Assembly: GCA_036927565.1 (NCBI GenBank)
Contig: JAYESD010000009.1
Coordinates: forward strand, 24,767,601-24,831,600
Length of the DNA stretch: 64,000 nucleotides
Direction: 5' to 3'
DNA from: Tuctoria greenei
Taxonomy: Eukaryota; Streptophyta; Magnoliopsida; Poales; Poaceae
The notes under the pieces were generated by a model. It saw only the letters and a program-made list of their open reading frames with translations, did no database searches and was not told the DNA's origin. This document shows, one piece after another, positions 22,205 to 34,039 of the stretch (its first letter is position 1; each line of letters begins with the position of its first letter). The position numbers and the translations under genes were made by a program.

Positions 22205-23480
22205 TATCACGGAGGTGAGTCTGTAATTACATGTGATGTATGTTATAGAGTCATTGTACAGAGTCGGGTAGCTCCTCCGGGAGAGCAGCCGGACCTACCC
22301 TGCTAGGTCGGCAACGTCCATGCAACAGTTGTCACAGTCATTGAACTAAAAGTGTAGCTAGCTACCTTGGGTCAAACGAGAAACGAAACACACTTAGCCT
22401 GGTTCCGTACCCTAAGAGTGTACTTGTTTCCCCTGTACCCCGGACCTATAATGAAAGACATCATTGTGTGAAAACAAACTCCACGTGCATTTACTTTGTA
22501 CAGGCTCAATATTTTTTATTTTTCTCTTTCTTGTCTATAACAAAGTTGTGCAGTTCTTAAGAATCTTTAGCTCGACCAGTTCATGTACAATTCGAGTTGC
22601 ATTGTTTATCCTTTCAGGTTCAAACATTGTTGATGGCCTACTTGTCTGAATGCCACCAAGCCAATCTAGGGCCGGAGTGTACTATCGACTCAGCCTGGTC
22701 ATGCACCCTAAGTACGCCACTCTACCTACACCACGGCAGGCCGAAGTAAGGCGAGTCCAGAAATGATCGGACCTGAAGGAAGCAACACTCTTGATTGTAT
22801 TTAGAATTGTGTTCAACCTAAAACTTTCTCGGGAATAGTAAGCTGCAATGAAGTTATAGATAGGAAACTGATTTTACTGTTTTTCTTGACTTCAGTGTGC
22901 AGGAAAAATAAATAAGCTCTGACATCATCTAGGAGGCTTGTGGTCGATGTTCGAACATTGACATCGAGCATCTCTGGAGCTACTCAGTTCCAGCAAAGCT
23001 AGGGGGCAAGCCGTCAACGTGAAGATGGTGGAAAGACTCTAAAGTGGAGTCTCACGTTGACACAACACGTGTTGACGGAGGTCACTGTCGGAGCTGCCAA
23101 GCTCCAACACCCCAGAAGGCTAACCATTGATGCTTCGCGCATTGGTGGAGACTACTGCCGGAGCTACTAAGCTCCAGCGATGGTCAGTGCCGGATACACT
23201 AAGTTCCGACAACCTCAGGGGGCCTACAATATCGAAGACTTTGGACCTACATTCTACAAGTTTGAAGCAAGCAAGTCTTCAACAACCGTTACATCTTCTT
23301 GGTACATGTTCACAATCAAATTGTGTACATCTACCAGGGGGCAAGTGAGACAAAGGTGTTGAAGACAAAAAATGAAATTCGAATTTGCAAAAATTTGGAT
23401 TTCATTCATCTGGAGGCAAGAGATTACAAAATTATAGAAGAAGAAGAGAGAATACAAGCGAGAGCTACAGAGAGATGGTT
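22205..23480 (+). other. TAT-1 spacer between pol and antisense ORF
   Basis: No ORF can be supported. Several short direct repeats of GGAGCTACTAAGCTCCAGC type (22976-23200) give small hairpins around GGAGCT...AGCTCC. Confidence 0.6.
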
Positions 23481-26400
23481 CTAGACCCTATGGAAAAACT
23501 GGGCGACCTTCTGGGCCACCTCCGACATGCTGGCTCGGGTGGCTTCACCCTCTCCTTTGATGGGGCCTTCAAGCACCGGGTCCAGAGAGAATTGAGGGTC
23601 CCGACTGGTGTAGCACATCAGCACAAACTCTGCGACGTTCTTCGCCAGGGACTGACCCTCTGTTTCCAGCTGGTCCTCGATGACATCGCCCATCTTGGAG
23701 AGCTTGTTGCCTGCTGAACTCAGTGCCTCCAACGCCTGGTCCAGCTCCGGCTCCGGATCATCCGGACGCACGGGACTGAAGCCCATTGGCTTCAGCGCAT
23801 CGTTGGCCTTGCCCAGGAAGTCCCAAACTTGTTGGGACTCCGCAACCCTTCCGCTCCGCATCTCTGCCAAGGATCTTTTGGCCGCCGCAAGCTCCGAGCT
23901 CTCCCGAGCAAGACGCTCCACCTCTTTGGCATTCTGCTGAATCGTTTCAGCAACCTGCCTTTCAAGTTTGCTGAGCTCTTCCTCCCGGAGGTGGATCTCA
24001 TTCCGGCGGTTGACTTGATCCTTCTCTCGGCCCCGTACTTTCTTCTCCCTGGCAGCAATGGCATTCTCCTGCTTGTAGAGATCTTGCCCTCGCTCCCAGG
24101 CCTTCTTCTCCTCCTCCTTGCAACGCTCATCCAATTTCTTAGTGCGTTCTTTGAGGTCTTGTCAGCCAGAGCTGTCTTTTGGACAAGCTCCTCCTCCCTC
24201 TTCACAAGGTCGTCCTGCAGCTCAAAGAATTTCTGCTCTTCATCTTCGAGTCGGCTCTCCCGCGCTTCAAGAGCCTCCCGGTGCTTGACGAGACTATCGT
24301 GGATGGCGGCGAGCCTTTCCTGGCGTTCATCCGCTGCGCTATTTGCAGCCTTGGCCTGCTCATAGATGGCCCGGGACTAGTTGTCGAGGGTCTGCGTCAT
24401 GCTTTCCCTCTCATCCAACAACTTACCCCGGTACTCCAGGCGAACCTTCTCCCTTTGCACCCACTCCTTGTCGTCAACCAGCCTCGACTGCGCCAGCTTG
24501 GTCTCAAAATGGAGTCGGTTGCGCCACCTCCTAAGGGTTTGGTGTTCCTCCTTGAGGGCCTTGCTGTCGTGGTAGAAGGCCAGCTGGACTTGGCGAAGAC
24601 TGGAGCAGGCGTTGTCGATAGACAATGATAGGGGGATCGGATCCGGACCTGCTGGGGTCCTCTCCGCTGGCTCCAGCGGATCTTCAGCAACAAAAATTGG
24701 GTCCCACTCCACGAGAGCAGTCCCCTAAGCTTCAATGGCACTAGGGCCGTCCTCTGGGATAGCCTCGGTCGCGGCCGAGGAAGTACTTGCAGCCGAAGTT
24801 CCAACCTCTGGAATTGGCTTCGAAGGCCCAACCGCCAGGTCATCAACAACTGGCCCCTCCGGCGGGGGGGGCAGCAGCTTCATCTTGACACCCTGGCTCC
24901 ACAGAGGGCACCTACGGGATCATCGCTTCTGGAGCGGGTGTTGAAGGTTCGGTCGGAGTAGAAGCTACTTCTGGCTCCGGTGTAGGCACCTCATCCGCCA
25001 CTGACTCAGGTGCTGGCGCTTCGACCACCATGGGCTCTGGCGCAGGCGTTTCGACCGCCATAGGCTCAGGTGCCGACGCCTCCGCAGCAACTGGCTCAGA
25101 CGCCAGAACCTCTTAAACGGCCGGCTCCACAGCCGGAACTTCTGCAGCAACCGGCTCTACCGCCAGAGCTTCCTCGACAACCAGCACAAGTGCCGGAGCT
25201 TCATCAACACCCGACTCTACCGTCGGGACCTCATCAACCACCGGCTCGACTGCCGGGGCTTCAAAAACATCTGGCTCTATGGCCGGAATCGCAGCTCCCT
25301 CCGGCTCTGTGGCCGGAGCATCCAACATCTCAGCATCCAAGCCCGGAGCTTCGACCTTCGGGGCTGGCGCTGCTGGTACATCTTCATTCCCGTGGTCCGG
25401 CACTACCACGGGAGCTTCTGGGGATGAGTCGAGGTCCAAAACCATGACAGCAAGTGTCGGGGCTGCCGCAACCTCAGCCACCTCTTGGGGCGGTGCTGGA
25501 ACCGGAGCTCCACCCTGCACAGCCTAAACCGCTGCTGCAGGGACCAGAGCTTCAACCCTTTCCTTAGGCACGCTGTGGATGAAGGACGAAGAAACTCAAA
25601 ATGCAGTTATAACAATAAAACAACTGATTGAGGTAAAAAATCAAAAATTACCTCGGAAGGCTTCCGCACCAGTTAGCAAGGAATCTCTTCTCCGGGCGCT
25701 CCAGACTGGCCCCAACCACCACTGACGTGGTAGTCTCGGAGGGTCCCCCAGAACTTGATGCTCCTATCGGCATTGCTCTGGTCGGGGCCACCCTCGACTG
25801 GGTAGGACCTCCGGACCTGGAGCCCTCAACTGGCCCTGGAACCGGAGTCACCTGGCCGGAGCTAACACCCCGGGAAGAAGACTCTACTGGAGTAGATGCC
25901 ACCATCGTAGACCTCCCCCTCCGTGAAAGAAGTATGCCTGGCGGACCTTCTGTCAGCATGCTTCCTCTTACAGCTCGAGGGCTCGGCCAATTCCTTGCCC
26001 TTGCCGACGACTTCGGTTCTTGGCTTCAGAGCAGGGATGGAGCCACCTTCAGAAGCTTCGGAGATCTCAAACCCGGTGGTCGAACGCCTCTCCTTGACAC
26101 CAAGGTCGTCAAGCACTGACATCGTCCGCTGGAACTCCCTGCTGAATTCTGCCTCCATGTTCAGAGGGAGGAAAGCTGCCGGTGGAGCCAAGTCATCGCC
26201 CTCGACGTCGATGCCGTGCTGGAACTTCTTGAGGTGGAACTCCAAAGTTGCACCCTCCATGTTGGACTTCAAACCGGTCTCGATCCGGTCGTTGTTCAGC
26301 ATACTATTGAGGGCCCAAGCAAGCTTCTCCCTCCTCTTCAGTGGAGCCCACTTGTTGGTCAGGAAGTTGCAAAACACCGCCTGCGGATCCTAGTCAGAGC

Positions 26401-27018
26401 AGGGTTGAAGGCGTCTGACAACACCGGAGCTTCACTCCAAACTGCAGTGTCGATGTTGGGGAGGCCTTCCGGCAGCTTCAGCTTCTCGTGCTCCTCCACC
26501 CTGATGACAATCCAATCCTTCTTCCAGTCGTCCCACTTCCAAGAAGATAACGACCGCAAGTACTTGTACGGGCACTTCTTGCGCTTCACAAAATAGTAGA
26601 AGCCAAGGTACTCGTCACTCCTGCCCGTGGTTTGAACAGTGAAGAAGGCGCGGAAGAGCTCAATGCAGGGGGGAATGCCCACCCACATCTCGTAGAAGTG
26701 GACAAAGATTGACACTAGCAGAATGGAGTGGGAACCATGGTGGTACAGCTGCAGACCATAGAAGTCTAGCAGCATCAAGAAGAAGGAGGAGAAAGGTGGG
26801 ATTAGTCCCACCATGGCGTACGCGGAGAAGTACACCATGTCGCCGGCGTGTTCCTTCTCGAACGGAAGCTTGTCGGCGCGGACCAAGTGGTTGAAGAAGT
26901 CGGTGGACCATCCCATGAGGGCCCGAACCTTCTTCAAATCGTCATCGGTCTTTAGTTGGCTCTGGCGGATACCCAACTCCATCGCGGCACAACGAGGCAA
27001 GAGAGGAAAGGCAAGCAA
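23481..27018 (-). pseudogene. TAT-1 antisense ORF (putative gypsy-type transposon domain)
   Basis: Read on the minus strand, the N-terminal third matches the plant 'putative gypsy type transposon' domain (Pfam Transposase_28 as I recall it): DKLPFEKEHAGDMVYFSAYA, VGLIPPFSSFF, DFYGLQLYHH, VGIPPCIELFRAFF (about 26900-26640) and YFVKRKK. Then come a basic linker, an acidic Ala/Pro/Glu/Val repeat region (25500-25000) and a long charged coiled coil (24700-23800). Breaks: frameshift near 26380, stops near 25862, 25113 and 24377, and others between. It lies between pol and the 3' LTR, as in TAT-clade relatives. Its function is unknown. Confidence 0.82.
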
Positions 27019-27519
27019 AAGTTTGGAAGGTTTGAGCGCAAGATCGAATGAAAGGTATAATGAACCTCAAATGGTGCGTGCTTTCCTTCTTAAGTAAGCC
27101 CCCGCAACGTCTGGATGGAAACCGTAGAGGAGCCGACGATACCAGTCAAAAATTTCACCCCGCCAATGAGAAGGGGGCCCGGGGCCACCCCGACGATCAA
27201 GTCGAGGTTCTTACCCCAGGCAAACGGTTTTCATCACGAAAGGCGGGAAACCTGAAGGCGAGAGCCTGACAGGGCGCACGGAACCGATATGATTTTCATA
27301 TCGGTAACCGGCGACCTTTAATTACGTGAGATCCGCACGCTGAGATCTCACCTGCTGCCTCCTAGATACGCCACGCGGCGGAAGTTTAACTACGAACTAT
27401 CACCAACGGCACGACCAAAGACCCTTGAAGACACGACTCAAAAACCGTAGAATGGACCCACCTCCGGCGAAATGACTTCATCCAAAAGGTCTCTCCCGGA
27501 GGTGAGCCCAGGGGGCCAC
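27019..27519 (+). other. TAT-1 3' untranslated region with polypurine tract
   Basis: No gene. It ends in GGAGGTGAGCCCAGGGGGCCAC, of which AGCCCAGGGGGCCAC directly precedes the 3' LTR and should prime plus-strand synthesis. The upstream part would hold any promoter for the antisense ORF. Confidence 0.7.
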
Positions 27520-28399
27520 TGTCGGTACCCTTCCTACCGGATACCCCTTGGGATTGCAAAGATCACAAGGAAACTCCATCTACCAGATTTGAAGACCTCC
27601 GAAGGCCCCACATGTCAGGCGTAACCGGACCTGCTTCCCCGACATGGTTAGTCCCAGGGGTGCCACGTGTATTATAAGACCGGAGCTATCACCCACACAT
27701 GGGAAGCTTCGGTCGGAATACCAGTATGGCACCCCCAGACCTAACTCCAGACAGTGGGAAGCTCCGGCACTGACACGTGTCCAGTAGCACTGGACCTACT
27801 CGTCCACGACGGTAAGCTCCGGTGCTGCCACGTGGCGACCGCCGGACCTTGAACTTCAACAATCAGTCTGGTGGACCCCCCAACGGCTCCAGACCTTCAA
27901 GGAGCAATCAAAGACTTCAAGAACCGATTAAGTGTCATTAATACCATATTAATGACATGATCGGATGGCCCTTAATACTGGTAACGACACTGTTAAGACC
28001 CATTACCAGGATATTAAGGGTAATTAACCTCATTAATTGTGTATCAAGCATGTGTAATAGCTGGGGCCACCTGTCGGGCCAGGCTAACGATGTAACGACC
28101 AGTCCTTGTACTATAAAAGGACTGGCCGACGATACACAAGGGACGGTTCCAGACCACTACTGAACTCCCTGAGCTAGACGAGCTTCTTCTTCTGGAGCTT
28201 CTTCTAGACTCACACGCTTAATACAACACCAACACACCCCGTGGAGTAGGGTATTATGCTCAGGCGGCCCGAACCACGTAAATCTCCGTGTACACTTGTC
28301 TTTCACCTTCTTGAATCTCAGCGCGCCCATTACCGAACTACAACTCCTTGATCTACCAAAGGTAGTGTCGGGAGATCTGCTGGATCCAAACCACCGACA
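27520..28399 (+). repeat. TAT-1 3' LTR
   Basis: TGTCGGTACC...CCGACA, co-linear with 15331-16212. TATAAAA is at 28112-28118. GTTTG target duplication follows. Confidence 0.95.
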
Positions 28400-28459
28400 G
28401 TTTGGTTTTCACAAATGTAACCCGTTTCGGTTTTTTGTCGTTCTCAATATTTTACAGCC

Positions 28460-30063
28460 ATGAAGAAGGGCATAAATAGGTTGTTTGGGAAGAGGAAGGG
28501 AGCTTCATCAAGCTCAAGTCATGGGAGACACTCAATCTTACACCTCTCCTCCAAGCCTATACCAAGTCCAAAGTGGGAAGGTGTGCAAGATGATGTCTTG
28601 ATGGAAGAAGGTGATGTTCCATTCCGCCATCTCAACAATGACGACCTCGACTTGGAGCACGATGTTGCACAACAAGCCTAAAATCTCCTCCGAGATCATG
28701 AGACCACTCACACAAAGGCTTATGATCCGGCGCTACTCTCCAAAATTGTTATGGATTTCGAATTCTTTATCTTTTGGCATGCATTAGGATGAGATAATTT
28801 TGCTCAAATAGTTTAGGAGGATGCACATCCCCTCACTATTAAATTCTTATGCACACTAAACGTAGGATGTGAACGTATTACTTTTAGATTCTCTGAAAAG
28901 AATACTTTATCCTATGAAAAGAATTAATTGAAATCCTAAGCTTCCATAGATGTTGTTTAATAGATTTAGACAGTTTGCCTAAATTTGATAAACAAGGTTT
29001 TTGGCAAAAATTGACTAGTGAGATTGCATGTATGGGTCCTAGGAATAGCCACTTGCAAAATCCCACTTTACACTTCATGCATAGATGGGTGGCTATGATT
29101 ATGTTCCCTAGACGAGATGTTAGGGTTGTGCACGAGGGTGAACTTAGGATCCTTTCTGCTATGGTTAGAAAAATTAAAATTGCTCCTATCAAGGCTATGA
29201 TGTCACAATGGTTAGAAAACACTAAAATGAAAAGTCCAATTGAATGTACTTCATTAGTTACCCGCATTGCTATGAAAGTAGAGGCTTTAGAAAATTCTTC
29301 AAATGAATATATTTCAATAAGCCACTACTTGATAGATGAGGACTATCTAGAGCGAGGACACACTCTAGTGAGATTGCATGATCTAGATTGATCCTTAGTG
29401 TTTCTCTATCCTGGCTATCTAAATGAGATTCGGTTACCTAACACGGATTTTTATATATACTAATGCGGACAAATAACCATTGCTCTTCAACCTATTGAAT
29501 AGGTTCATAGGAGTAATGTTTCTGGTAGGGTCACAAGAAGCCCTTTAAGAAAAGCAGCCATGGAGATAACTCCACGATCTGCTCCCGCCTATGAGTACCA
29601 AGAGGAAGTGGATCCGACGGGTGATGCACTCGGCTGGACCCAACCTCAAACGTATGAGGCTAGAGGATCGTTGTGGCAAGAGTGGACTACCACTGGAGGG
29701 AGATGGGACCCTTACGGTTCCAACTCAAGCTCTAGTAGCTTGACTCCTCCACCAATGAGTACATGCCATTCCTTTTTGGCCTGAGGTTCTCGTGACCTTG
29801 GTCAAGAAATGGGGGAACTCACACAAGAGACAGGAGACCTTGAACGGGTCATGTCCTCAACACACTTCAAGACCAAATCCAAAACACCCACGACTAGCAA
29901 CAACAAATAGATGCACAATTCAAGAACATCAACACCACACTGCAGCAACAACAGGCTGACCTCATGGCCTATTTCCGTCATCAAGGGTTCAACCCTTATC
30001 ATGGAGATTAAGAAGAACAAGCTTGGGGGAGGACCCCCCCCCCCCCCCCCCCCACTTGAGGTA
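28460..30063 (+). pseudogene. ATH-1 env-position ORF (ATHILA ORF1-like), broken
   Basis: The start M-K-K-G-I-N-R-L-F-G-K-R-K matches the ATH-2 copy and follows a good 3' splice-site sequence, TATTTTACAG, at 28448-28457. The middle preserves FWQKLTSEIA (28999-29028), LQNPTLHFMHRWVA near 29055-29095, and HEGELRILSAMVRKIKIAP. The frame 28975-29391 is the best-kept part. The C-terminal part has YEYQEEVDPTGDA near 29590 and a coiled-coil remnant (29800-30000). Breaks: stop at 28679, several stops to 28970, a stop after 29391, and a frameshift near 29910. Its exact function is not known. It sits where env-like genes of Athila elements sit. Confidence 0.65.
30034..30053 (+). repeat. Run of 20 C
   Basis: The matching place in ATH-2, ATH-3 and ATH-4 has 5 C (GGGGGAGGACCCCCACTTGAGG). 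This is either slippage expansion or a sequencing/assembly artefact. Confidence 0.9.
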
Positions 30064-31203
30064 ACTTGTCTCACGCCTCATTTGCATTTCATTATTTTAT
30101 TTCTTTCTTCTTACATAATTTTCATCTAAAAAATATATATTAATGTGGTATAGGTTAGGTTAAAACAATGAAAGATGTGCGGTAAGAACATTTTTACTTT
30201 GCATAAGTTGAAATGATGAATAGTTGTTCTATTTTATTTTTTCTTAGTCCCTTGTATACAACTTACTATTCTCCAAGTATTGCTTTTATTGGCTTAGAAT
30301 ATTCTCGCCATAAAACTTGGAAATTGTAGGTAGCAAAAAGCTTATTCCAATTCTAGGTTGTTGTCAGATATGATTATAGTGATAAGAGCTGCTAAAAATC
30401 CTAGTTGAAAGTGAAACTAGATTTTTCAGAGAAATTCTAAAATGGAAGTTCCTCCTTTGATAGAAATTCCTATCAAAGCCATATGATGATTCAAATTTGA
30501 TACAATTCCACCATCAAAAGATACTCTATGTTTTTCACGCATAATACTCTCTTCAAAATATTTGAAAAAAAGGAGTAGAAGACATTGCTACAAGAAAAGA
30601 AAAATAAAATACATGCTCACGTACAAGAGCATGAGAAAAAGAAAGAGAAAAAAATAAGTAGCCGTATTTCATTCTTAAAATAAAGAGAGTGCATACAAGG
30701 GAGCCATCTTCATATTTCCACTCCACAATCTTGATCAAAAGTATGATTTATTTTCTTCTAAGGCTTACTCTTTTGACTTAGCAATATATGTGTTACAAAT
30801 ATGCTTACTCTTGATCCCTACCAAGCTCCACATATAAGCCTTATTTAGATGTAGGAAATAAATACCACTTACCACGTAGGAGTGATTGAGAGCATCATTT
30901 GACGGACCTAAATTCAAACACTATTTGAAACTCTTTAAAATTCGAGTGGAACTTAAACATTAGGTGATGCATGCTCATTTTGCTGTTGTATCCTTCAACC
31001 ACCCAAGAAAAGGATGAGGCATAAGCTCCTTAATGACTAAGAAAAGGGGGTGAGGTACCATAGCCAATTTATTCAATGCAAGATAGAATATTTTGTTGTG
31101 CACTTGGTACTCTTGAAATATAGGACATTGTAGCAACTCCTGATCAACAACTGAAGTCTTTACCTTTGCTTCGGGGCAAGCAAAGGGTAAGCTTGGGGGA
31201 GTT
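30064..31203 (+). other. ATH-1 3' untranslated region and polypurine tract
   Basis: AT-rich with no gene. An A/G-rich stretch lies at 30585-30660. It ends in TAAGCTTGGGGGAGTT (31188-31203), a polypurine tract touching the LTR. The 13-mer AAGCTTGGGGGAG also occurs at 30019-30031, at the end of the env-position ORF. Confidence 0.7.
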
Positions 31204-32398
31204 TGTTGACCGTCGTTATATACCAATTTTGACCATCAGTTTACCTCAATTATGTGAACGAAAAAATATCTCTCACACACAACACCTTTAGATATGACAT
31301 AATTACACTTGTACATGGAGAAATAGTACATGTAGGTATTTTATTGCAGAAATGATGACGAATGAGAGGAGCAATCCTAAAAAGTGACATCCTGACCAAT
31401 CACGCGATGACAGGTGTCATCACATGGATCCATTCCTAGGCGTATCCGAGGGTATCCAACGTCGATTCACGCGGGAATGAGCAGCCGAACAAGGGGTTCA
31501 ACCGTCTCCTTCCTGGTGCCAAACCCGGTCAGCCGACACGTGTCGACTCCCTGGGGTGCCCTGAAGCAGGTGGAGACTTATTTGTGCGCAAAAGATAGTG
31601 GGAACCACCTCTATTCCATGCATAAATAGGGGGGATAGGCCTCACTTTATACACACACACCTCAAGCATTCTCTCTTTGTATACAATAGTTTTTCTAGTC
31701 CTTAATGGAGGTTAAGCTATAGAGAGGAGCCTCTAGCCCCAAGTCCGAATTGGGAAAGGTATGGCTCATGTATATTTCTTTCCTTTTGTGACATTATGCA
31801 TTATAATAATATTGTTACTAATCTCTCTTTATTCATATACTTGGGCAAAATGTTTCTTGTTTCATTCTGGAGTCCATATATGTGCTAGGTGTAGATGTTG
31901 TTTTGATCTGACCATAATGGCCATATCATGTTATCATAAACATCATACACCACCACTATAGTCTAATTGGGAAATAGTATGATTATGTTAATGTGAATAT
32001 GTTAGTGTTTGGTCCCAACATTGGTTCAATGATGTTTAGGTTAGTCATTGCTTAGAAAGATATTTTCATCTAGGCTTCTAAGGTATTTACGTAACATGTA
32101 AGTGTGGTGCTTAGATAGTTAAATAGTGTTGGATGACTCGTAGATCCACATATTGTAGGGGTAGGTGGCAGGTGGTGACAACCAAGTCTGTCCTTTGCAC
32201 TCTCCCACATTCGGTACACCACAGGCTCTTAGTGGGAATCGTCCTGATGTTGCTAGGGGTCGTGACTGATGTGTCGAAACACTAAGCCCTAGTATTCATC
32301 ATTAGCATATTCATGTGTACACTAATAGGCTATGTATATGAGTAATTAGAGCATAGTAGGAGTGGCACTATCTCGTAAGTTGACCTTCACTAGGACAC
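31204..32398 (+). repeat. ATH-1 3' LTR, first part
   Basis: It starts TGTTGA and is co-linear with 1268-2530. It is cut by ATH-3 after GACAC and resumes at 54523. Its TATA position reads CATAAATA (31621-31628), probably inactive. Confidence 0.92.
31761..31961 (+). CDS. LTR small ORF, copy 4 (66 codons)
   Basis: The partner of the ORF at 1889. It has the same length and stop, with the hydrophobic N-terminus kept. The core has changed to F-L-F-H-S-G-V-H-I-C, so both D and C of the F-D-C motif are lost here. Upstream, one short ATG frame (near 31705) precedes it in this copy. Function unknown. Confidence 0.35.
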   Translation: MAHVYFFPFVTLCIIIILLLISLYSYTWAKCFLFHSGVHICARCRCCFDLTIMAISCYHKHHTPPL

Positions 32399-32885
32399 TG
32401 TTGACAGCTGTTATATACCAATTTCACCCATCAATATAACTCAATTATGTGAAGGAAATATCATTTCTTGCACACATAACCTTTCTATTTAACCTATTTC
32501 CACTTGTACTTGGAGAAATTGGTTCATGAAGGCAATTTACACAGAATTGAAGTGAAACAAGGGGATGGATCCTATAAAATATCATCCCAGCCAATCAAGT
32601 GTCGACACGTGGCACCACATTTATCAAATGGCCCACAAACAGAAGTATCCGAGGCTATCCAACGGTTTAGAACCCATATCATGGAATAGGACCCACCTGT
32701 CAGTCACCTGGAGGAAGAACTGGCCATTTGGAGCCGGGACCAGGTCGGCCGACCCCCCTAGTCGGCCGACTAGGTCCTGGAGCCAAATGCAGTCAAACGC
32801 CACGTGTTGGCTCCTTCCTGCTAGAAGAAGTCATGAGTGACTAATTTGCGCACTTTTGGTGACGGGAATTGACCCTTATCCAAGT

Positions 32886-32893
32886 TATAAATA
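32886..32893 (+). promoter_or_regulatory. TATA box, ATH-3 5' LTR
   Basis: TATAAATA, with the LTR ORF ATG at 33027 being the first ATG downstream. Confidence 0.75.
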
Positions 32894-33026
32894 GGACCCC
32901 TCACCCTTCACTTCAACACACACCACTTGAGCATCATTCTATTGTATACACTAGTTCTCTTAGTCCTTTGTGGAGTTAGGCTATAGGGAGGAGAGCCTCT
33001 AGTCCCAAGTCCAAATTGGGAAAAGT

Positions 33027-33257
33027 ATGGCTTATGTATATTTTCTTATATTTGTGACATTATGCATAATAAAGATACTATCTTTAGTCTTCTTTTATTC
33101 ATATACATGGATGAAGCGTTTCTTATTTGATTGTGGATTCCGTGTATGTGGTAGGAATAGTCTGTACGATCATGCCTTAATATCATTATATTATCATCAT
33201 AAACACTATAAACCCCACTATAGCCTAAGTAGTTATGATCTGATCATATTAATATGA
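33027..33257 (+). CDS. LTR small ORF, copy 5 (76 codons, shifted end)
   Basis: Same start and body as the other ATH LTR ORFs (hydrophobic N-terminus, Y-T-W-M-K-R-F-L-F-D-C-G-F-R-V-C-G). One base is missing in the CCACTATAG end, so the frame runs on for about ten codons to 33257. This is the only one of eight that loses the shared stop. Function unknown. Confidence 0.35.
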   Translation: MAYVYFLIFVTLCIIKILSLVFFYSYTWMKRFLFDCGFRVCGRNSLYDHALISLYYHHKHYKPHYSLSSYDLIILI

Positions 33258-33927
33258 ATAACTTATGCTATGTCTCAACATTGGTTCAACAATGATTTAG
33301 TTCATTGCCTTAGGATGGCTTGTGTCGCGGCTCTTAAGGTATTTACTTAATATGCTAGCATGGCGCTAGGATAGTTAGGTAGCGTTGGATGTCTAGTAGA
33401 CCCAAAGATTGAAGAGGTAGGCAGTAGGTGGTGACAACCCTATCTGTCCTTTGTAGTCCTCCACGTTCGGCTATACCACAGGCTCTTGGTGGGAGTTGTC
33501 CTAGTATTGCTAGGGGTAAACCCGTGCCCGATGTGTTGAACAACTTAGCTTAAGTATTCACCATTGACATGCTCATTATTATCTAACCTAGGCTATGTAT
33601 ATGTATATTAGAAGCATTGTAGGAGCAACTCCCCAACTCTTAGTCTAACCTCCATTTGGACCCATTTACCCTTTAAAATAGATTGCTTAGGTGTGTGTCA
33701 CACTACCCATATGTTATCAACTTACCCCTTTCTTGATAATTGATTAGTATCCCATAGCTTGATCATAAGAGTAGTGTCTACTTTACTCCATTGCCTTCCT
33801 TTGGGATATATATGATACTCTTGGGAATACTCTTGGGTGAAATGCTACGCGACAGTTTCCATGCACTTGCGGAACTCATCTCTTTCGAGAGATTATCTGT
33901 GATGTAAGAAACGTCAATAAGCATTTT

Positions 33928-33945
33928 TGGCGCCGTTGCCGGGGA
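33928..33945 (+). other. ATH-3 primer binding site (tRNA-Asp)
   Basis: TGGCGCCGTTGCCGGGGA, a perfect complement to the tRNA-Asp 3' end. Confidence 0.88.
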
Positions 33946-34039
33946 AGGCAAAGGAAGTGAAGAATAGCTATCACTTGTGATTAAGCTATAGGTACTAATA
34001 GTTATTAGACAGGATTACCCTTGTTTGTTTTCTCCTTTT

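Larger units (their letters stand above)
15331..28399 (+). mobile_element. TAT-1: full-length TAT-clade Ty3/gypsy element
   Basis: The LTRs (882 and 880 bp) start TGTCGG and end CCGACA, and GTTTG flanks both sides (15326-15330 and 28400-28404). Internal order is primer site, gag, protease, RT, RNase H, second (archaeal-type) RNase H, integrase, non-coding spacer, antisense ORF, polypurine tract. The dual RNase H and the antisense ORF are features of the plant TAT clade. By eye the LTRs differ at a few percent of sites. Every gene has stops, so it is no longer autonomous. Confidence 0.95.
32399..33919 (+). repeat. ATH-3 5' LTR
   Basis: TGTTGA...GTCAATA, 1521 bp. The upstream region has GGTCGGCCGACC...AGTCGGCCGACT (near 32741-32771), two near-palindromic 10-mers. 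It lacks the extra primer-like segment found at the end of the ATH-2 and ATH-4 LTRs. Confidence 0.93.
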
